Shown in pieces: positions 59,808 to 64,000 of a DNA stretch of 64,000 bases. The notes below the pieces were generated by a model. The model saw only the letters and a program-made list of their open reading frames with translations. It did no database searches and was not told the origin of the DNA. The stretch is from Polytrichum commune (lineage: Eukaryota > Streptophyta > Polytrichopsida > Polytrichales > Polytrichaceae). Position 1 is the first letter of the stretch; the number at the start of each line of letters is the position of its first letter. The translations under genes were made by a program, and so were the position numbers. The DNA lies in contig OX485808.1 of assembly GCA_950295325.1 (NCBI GenBank), positions 7,814,501-7,878,500 on the forward strand. The letters are read 5' to 3'.

Positions 59808-60471
59808 CTTCCTCTCTTTTCTCAACTTCCGTCTCAAGTACAGAAACTCTCTCCCCTCTAACCTTCCGGCTTGCAGACTCTCTCTCTCTTCCGGATTTCC
59901 TCTCTTCCGTCTAACTGCTACAGGGTCCCGGCAAGCCAACTGCCGGTGACTGAAAAATGTTGAGTCCCAGCAATCCAACTGCTGGCGGCTCGAAATGACA
60001 ACAACCTCACCACTCGTTCTCTCAGCAATTTTGTCGTTTGTGAATCAGAAAAAAGTGGGAAGGAGAAGGAAGGGACCCTTAAATATCCCTCCTCCCTCTT
60101 CCTTCCCCTGTTACCGTTTGGTTTAACGGAAAACGGTTACAACCGTTTTCTGACGGTTTTTCCCTCAACCGTCATAAACCCGTTGTAACCGCTACTTCCG
60201 GTCCGTTGGGTAATCTTGGCGCGTCCGTTACTTGGTCCGGACCAACGGTTCGGGCCATGATTACATGGTCCGCTAATCCAAATTGACGGACCGGTCATAG
60301 TACTTATTTTAAGTCGTTTTATCGCACAAGGCGGAGTTAGAATACCCTATTTCCTAGTACAGGTAATTTTATCCTAAGAGACCCTATTATCTTCAGATAA
60401 GCAAGGTAAAATACGGAAAGGGAATCCGTATTTCCGTATTTTCGTCTTTCCGTCGAATTTGGACTCCCATA
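59808..60471 (-). promoter_or_regulatory. LTR-like promoter region of element C
   Basis: Minus strand from the element tip to the ORF start. Similar along about 580 bp to the C2 LTR (61453-62000). TATA-like GATATTTAAGGG at about 60077-60089, then GTCCCTTCCTTCTCC, then twin hairpins at 59967-59985 (CCAGCA/TGCTGG) and 59928-59946 (CCGGCA/TGCCGG). No primer-binding site is seen before the ORF. Confidence 0.65.
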
Positions 60472-60476
60472 TGGAG

Positions 60477-60813
60477 CCCACCGGAGGGTCTCTTTGTATG
60501 GCGCGTTGATGGGGAGGGAAGGACGATGTTGCCAGATGGGAAGCCTAAGCCTTGCAAACCAATATCCATGAAGAATTTGGAGGATATTGTGAAAGGCATA
60601 TTAGGCTTCATATAATATTGCGAGAGTTTGAGGGTATCGGATGTTGGTGGATCGTGTTGGCTTCGTTACGGAAGTTGGGTACAATATTGGACACGTGTCC
60701 GTGGTGCCTTGGCAAACCTTCACCAAGATACACCCCTTACTATGAGGCATGGGTTTTGGCCTATGAGCCCAAAATGGTTGCTCATATTTGTTTTATGTTT
60801 AGAATTGATTTAG
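60477..60813 (+). pseudogene. DUF7869-like gene, C-terminal part
   Basis: Continues the frame of 24117-24475: PPEGLFVWRVDGEGRTMLPD, then KNLEDIVKGILGFI, a single TAA near 60612, and in the same frame WVQYWTRVRGALANLHQDT and MRHGFWPM before the final stop at 60811-60813. DUF7869-type proteins, as I recall them, end with similar Trp/Tyr-rich helices and a GFWP-like motif. The TAA is the only break besides the C insertion. Whether it arose before or after C cannot be told here. Confidence 0.7.
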
Positions 60814-60840
60814 AATTGCATTTGGAGTGTTATTGAAACA

Positions 60841-61452
60841 ATTAAAAATATAAAAAGAGTGAGGCTTGGTGTGGTTTATGTTTTAGGCTTTAAGCCTATT
60901 TTGTGTGGTTAATTAGAAGCTTAGTGGCATTAGGGAGTGTTTTGATTAGAGGAGTAGTGTTTGATGAGGCAAGGGGAAGGGCCTTAGGTTTAAATGTTTG
61001 ATTTAGAACATGTTCTTGTTGGTTTAGGGGTGAGGGTTTAGTGGATAGGATAAGGTCCTACTAAGTAGGAGAAGGTTAAGGGGTTTGTGGTCTTGGGTGC
61101 CCTTTCCTCCTCTTCCTCTCTCCTCTTCTTTCCTCTCAAGGAGGTTGAGCTCTTAGAGCTCGGAAGAATGCGGGAATTAGGGGGAGAATTAGTAGAATTA
61201 GTGGAATTAGGTAGGTGCATTAGGTGGAAGACTTATGAGAATTAGCGGAATTAGGTAGGGGGATTAGGTAGGTGACTTAGTGGCACTAAGGGAGCTGGTT
61301 TGCAGCTACACTGGGAACTAAGGGGGCTGGTTGCAGCTACGACTGGAACTAAGGGAGTTGGGTTGCAGCTACACTGGGAACTAAGGGAGCTGGTTGCAGC
61401 TACGATTGGAACTAAGGGAGTTGGTTTGCAGCTACGACTGGAACTAAGGGAG
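60841..61452 (+). repeat. Diverged relative of the family-B LTR, truncated
   Basis: Landmarks appear in the same order as in solo B3: AAAAATATAAAAAGAGTG (60844; B3 about 19691), CCTACTAAGTAGGAG (61054; B3 about 20292), GAATTAG.GGAATTAGGTAGG (61193; B3 about 20796), then a GGAGCTGG minisatellite. It has no clear right end because the C2 element begins inside the minisatellite. It is a different subfamily from B, much diverged. Confidence 0.55.
61290..61452 (+). repeat. 31-32 bp minisatellite
   Basis: Five units of the type GGGAG(C/T)TGGTTGCAGCTAC plus ACTGGAACTAA, and the first five bases of a sixth. The C2 LTR follows directly; GGGAG at 61448-61452 would be its target duplication. Confidence 0.85.
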
Positions 61453-62405
61453 TGTGGGAGCCCAATATTCTATGGAAATACGGAAATACGGATCCATTTT
61501 CCGTATTTTACTCTGCTCGTATAAGGATAATAGGATCTCTTAGGGTAAATTAATTGTATTAGGAAATAGGGCGTTCTAAATCCGCCTCGCACGATAAAAA
61601 TGATAAAAAAGGGTATTGTTACCGGTCCAGCAATTGGACTAGGAAGACCATTTGATTATGGTCCGGACCAAGTAACGGTTACGCCACGATTAACCAACGG
61701 TCCGGAAGTGGCGGTTACAACGGACTTGTGGCTGTTGGGGGAAAACCGTTGGTAAAACGGTTGGCAACTGTTTTCCGTTAAAACGAACGGTAACAAGGGA
61801 AGGAAGAGGGAGGAAGGATATTTAAGGGTCCCTTCCTTCTCCTCCCCACTTTTTCGCAAGAAGAAAATTTGTTGAGAGAACGAGTGGTGAGGTTGTGTGT
61901 TTTTTTCTCTCGAGCCGCCAGCAATTGGATTGCTGGGACTCCGTAATTTCTAGTTACTGGCAGTTGGCTTGCCGGGACTCCATAGCAATTAAGTGGAAGA
62001 GGAAGGGAGAGAATTAGACTTGTGACTCGGTATTAGACTGTGACTGTTCTGACCCGATTCGCTCAAGACGTTTCTCGCTTAGTTCCCGGTTCGTGGTTCT
62101 GTAACTTCTGTCACTTGTAACTAGACTTTTATAAAAATTTACTAAGGCCTAATTTTTATAAGGATGGAAATATGTTAAGCAGTATCACCACATGTATAAT
62201 GAATAAATCCATATATGGTGAGAAAGTAACAAGTCAAGTCACATGAGAATAGATTAATTGTGATAATAAAGTGTTAAACCCATTCCATCACCCCTTTGAA
62301 CTATCAATCGACCTTATCGTGACAAACTAAAGATACATCTGACACTCATTTAGTCTTCCCTGGGTGTTTTTCGAGCTGGAACCCTGGATGAAAAAACTAA
62401 CTACA
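61453..62405 (+). repeat. 5' LTR of element C2 (953 bp)
   Basis: TGTGGGAGCCC...AACTACA, followed after three bases by a primer-binding site, which proves an LTR. TATA-like GATATTTAAGGG at 61817-61828. Twin hairpins at 61918-61936 and 61957-61975. The first half is related to element C in the opposite orientation (60471-59890). The 3' LTR is outside the window. Confidence 0.85.
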
Positions 62406-62408
62406 TTT

Positions 62409-62426
62409 TGGCGCCGTTGCCGGGGA
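62409..62426 (+). other. Primer-binding site of C2 (Asp tRNA type)
   Basis: TGGCGCCGTTGCCGGGGA, the complement of the plant Asp tRNA 3' end, as used by Athila-type and related plant elements. Confidence 0.85.
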
Positions 62427-62634
62427 AGGCTACGGTCGTCAAAATTTAGTTGATAAGGCATTGATAGAGGTCACAAAATTAAAACTACAAATCAAGCCAA
62501 AGTCATATTTTGCATATATAACAGTGAACAAAATAAATTGAGAATAAGTCCTAGACTATTCTTACAATTTATTTCTACCCTGATAAAGAAAAGCAAAATA
62601 GACATGTGCTAAAAAATTTGGAGGATGAATTTAA

Positions 62635-63126
62635 ATGTGGCCCTGGGACCCCAAGGTGAAGGGTTCCTGGAAGTGTTCAGTCGCCCTCTTCACTTTAATC
62701 GTCGAATTAAGTCATAAGGCTCAGACCATTAACAAACCAGTCACGTCAAAGTCAAATACCCGTTTTATTCAGTGGAAATCTAAGGAAACTAATCTTAATA
62801 AATGGAGTAAATTTCCTAGGGAGAGATTTCTAACACAAACTGTGTTTGCTCGATCTCCATTAGAGTCCAAAATTAAAACCCTTCCGTTAGAGATACAACA
62901 AATTATTGTGACAAAAGTTTGGCAAAATAGAACCATCATTGAAGGTACTGAAGACATAAAAGATTTCAGTAACTTTGTGGAAAAGGACTACCTTTTGAGT
63001 CAGTACCTAGAATACACGTTGTTGGCACCAAGTGGAGAACAATTAATGAAAGAAGCTCACGATGCACTAAAAAAACTAGAGAATGTGGCCTTGGGAATCT
63101 ATCCCGCCAAAGTCAGGAAGTTCTGA
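62635..63126 (+). CDS. Unrecognised first ORF of C2 (N-terminal part, 163 codons)
   Basis: ATG at 62635, the first after the leader. Contains TLPLEIQQIIVTKVWQNR, a short leucine/isoleucine helix motif, and DALKKLENVALGIYPAK near the end. The frame stops at 63124-63126, but the next frame (63083 onward) continues with protein-like sequence, so a one-base shift near 63120 is likely. I recognise no family. By position it would be gag or an extra ORF. Confidence 0.5.
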   Translation: MWPWDPKVKGSWKCSVALFTLIVELSHKAQTINKPVTSKSNTRFIQWKSKETNLNKWSKFPRERFLTQTVFARSPLESKIKTLPLEIQQIIVTKVWQNRTIIEGTEDIKDFSNFVEKDYLLSQYLEYTLLAPSGEQLMKEAHDALKKLENVALGIYPAKVRKF

Positions 63127-63619
63127 CGATTGGCTTTATCAAGGCTCACATTTATTTACCGCACTCTATCGTTTTTATAAAGCCTCTTTTTGGGGTGTAG
63201 GAATTCATATAGGACCAAATCACCCTATCTATCCTAAAGGGTTTAGAGATAATTTTCTTAAACTACCCAACCACCTCCAGTCAAAGATCTTTGAAATAGT
63301 CTGGAATCATGGTGAAGGGTTTAATGAAATTATCATAAACAATGGGTACCCAAGGTTGAGGGTGGATCTTCGATTTATGTTTTTGGTTTACAGCCAACAT
63401 AAAGACGAAAATTTTCCTGCCAACAAGTTTGGGTACGGTTGTTGGAACGGTGGAACCTTCACTAAGAAAGAGGCACGTTTTTATTACGGGCCTTTTGAAC
63501 CTTATACAAGTGTGAATATCCCAGATTTCTCCGATTCTTCCTTCAAAGCCAAAGATTACATCAATTTTGAGAAATTATGCCTACATGGAAGAAAACGGTA
63601 TGTAAAATCATATAGATAA
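63083..63619 (+). CDS. Unrecognised second ORF of C2 (178 codons, likely same protein)
   Basis: Useful part starts near 63127 (DDWLYQGSHLFTALYRFYK). Rich in aromatic residues (FWGVGIHIGPNHPIYP; FGYGCWNGGTFTKKEARFYYG). LPNHLQSKIFEIVWNHG resembles LPLEIQQIIVTKVWQNR of the preceding ORF, hinting at an internal repeat. It stops at 63617-63619; protein-like sequence goes on in another frame. No known domain is recognised. Confidence 0.5.
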   Translation: MWPWESIPPKSGSSDDWLYQGSHLFTALYRFYKASFWGVGIHIGPNHPIYPKGFRDNFLKLPNHLQSKIFEIVWNHGEGFNEIIINNGYPRLRVDLRFMFLVYSQHKDENFPANKFGYGCWNGGTFTKKEARFYYGPFEPYTSVNIPDFSDSSFKAKDYINFEKLCLHGRKRYVKSYR

Positions 63620-64000
63620 GTATAAAGGATCAAGTGAAACCATATGCATTTTCCATACTGGAACCTGCACATGCAAAGTCTCATGCACAAACAGCCTCAG
63701 TACGGAAGGCAGCCAATGATAAGGCTAGAGAGGATCGTGCTATAGCGAGAGACTATCGGAGGAAGAAAGTGGAGAGAAATAGGGATTGGTTAAGATATGT
63801 CATAAAGTTACACAAAGAACAAACCGATAGTGAAACAACTGAGGGAGATCACATTCCGGTTGAGGACGACACCTCAACAGGCATATCATCACCTCTTAAA
63901 CCACAACAATTAAATTTTGGGTCAACTTCAGGAGAATCACAAAACCAGCCAATACAACCTTCTCAGATTTTCCTAACTCCGCAACCACCACCACCACCCC
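63616..64000 (+). pseudogene. Continuation of the C2 ORF in a third segment, open to window end
   Basis: Open frame without ATG from 63616 (DQVKPYAFSILEPAHAKSHA; AREDRAIARDYRRKKVERNR; proline run at the end). Same frame as the first ORF, so two compensating shifts would join all three. A basic helix followed by an acidic and then a Ser/Pro/Gln-rich tail is compatible with a gag-like protein. Confidence 0.45.

Larger units (their letters stand above)
24476..60471 (-). mobile_element. Element C: LTR-like element with unusual ORF and four direct nested insertions
   Basis: Bounded by perfect TGGAG duplications (24471-24475 and 60472-60476). Own sequence is 24476-24479, 25458-26864, 34813-35561, 36540-37117 and 59129-60471, about 4.08 kb. 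On the minus strand it starts TATGGGAGTCC (probably TGTGGGAGTCC before a point change) and ends GTTCCCACA, that is TG...CA with short inverted tips, as in an LTR or LTR element. The first 580 bp resemble the C2 LTR at 61453-62000, including the TATA region. No second LTR, primer site, RT or integrase is found. It may be a giant solo LTR carrying an ORF, or a non-autonomous element. TCCGGA motifs are very frequent. Element boundaries are secure; its class is not. Confidence 0.7.
62406..64000 (+). mobile_element. Internal region of element C2, cut by window edge
   Basis: Leader 62406-62634 followed by coding sequence to the end of the window. No RT or integrase is reached. The lineage cannot be named from what is visible; the Asp-tRNA primer alone suggests the Athila/Tat side of Ty3/gypsy. 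Confidence 0.6.

Noticed and set aside
24476-60471. Element C as a helitron or cut-and-paste DNA transposon
   Set aside because: The 5-bp TSD and TG...CA tips, plus half-length similarity to a true LTR, fit LTR biology better; no transposase or Rep/helicase motif was seen.

Overview
This window looks like land-plant nuclear DNA from a repeat-rich genome. Almost every base belongs to Ty3/gypsy-type LTR retrotransposons nested in one another. The only cellular-type coding sequence seen is a broken DUF7869-like gene. I recognise no rRNA, tRNA, CRISPR array or bacterial gene. The polyprotein style and the DUF7869-like gene hint at a non-flowering land plant (fern, moss or similar), but that is only an inference.

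Layout. Positions 1-4435 hold the 5' part of a minus-strand family-A element (E1). Positions 4857-15164 hold a complete minus-strand family-B element with one intact 2079-codon gag-pol ORF and two 1549-bp LTRs that look identical. Positions 15358-24040 hold a complete family-A element (E2) carrying a 1770-bp solo LTR of family B. From 24117 runs the DUF7869-like gene. It is cut at 24475 by element C (about 4.1 kb without its own insertions), resumes at 60477, and its reading frame is restored exactly when everything between is removed. Element C was hit by solo LTR A4, element E3 (26865-34807, carrying solo LTR A6), solo LTR A8 and element E4 (37118-59123). E4 has a whole element E5 (37219-44287) inside its 5' LTR and a whole element E6 (45846-54039) inside its gag region; E6 carries solo LTR A12. 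Positions 60841-61452 are a diverged relative of the family-B LTR. Positions 61453-64000 are the left end of another LTR element (C2), whose LTR shares its first half with element C and which starts ORFs I do not recognise.

Nearly every boundary is fixed by a perfect 5-bp target-site duplication (TSD): B GTGTG, E2 AGTTA, solo B3 GGAGG, A4 GTGTG, E3 CGATC, A6 ATGTG, A8 GGAAG, E4 CGGAT, E5 GCCCA, E6 TTGTG, A12 AAACT, C TGGAG. This gives an insertion order up to four levels deep (A12 in E6 in E4 in C in the DUF7869-like gene).

Family A (LTR about 973 bp, TGTCGC...GCGACA, initiator-Met-tRNA primer site) is a chromovirus relative. All six internal regions lack the central reverse transcriptase with its catalytic motif, and share stop codons in integrase; the five copies that reach the chromodomain also share a stop there. 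Yet the family has been inserting recently, including into itself. It therefore appears to be a non-autonomous family copied from an already defective master and mobilised in trans. Element C is the least familiar object: it has LTR-like termini and a TSD, a TATA-type promoter shared with C2, and a roughly 680-codon ORF with no reverse transcriptase.
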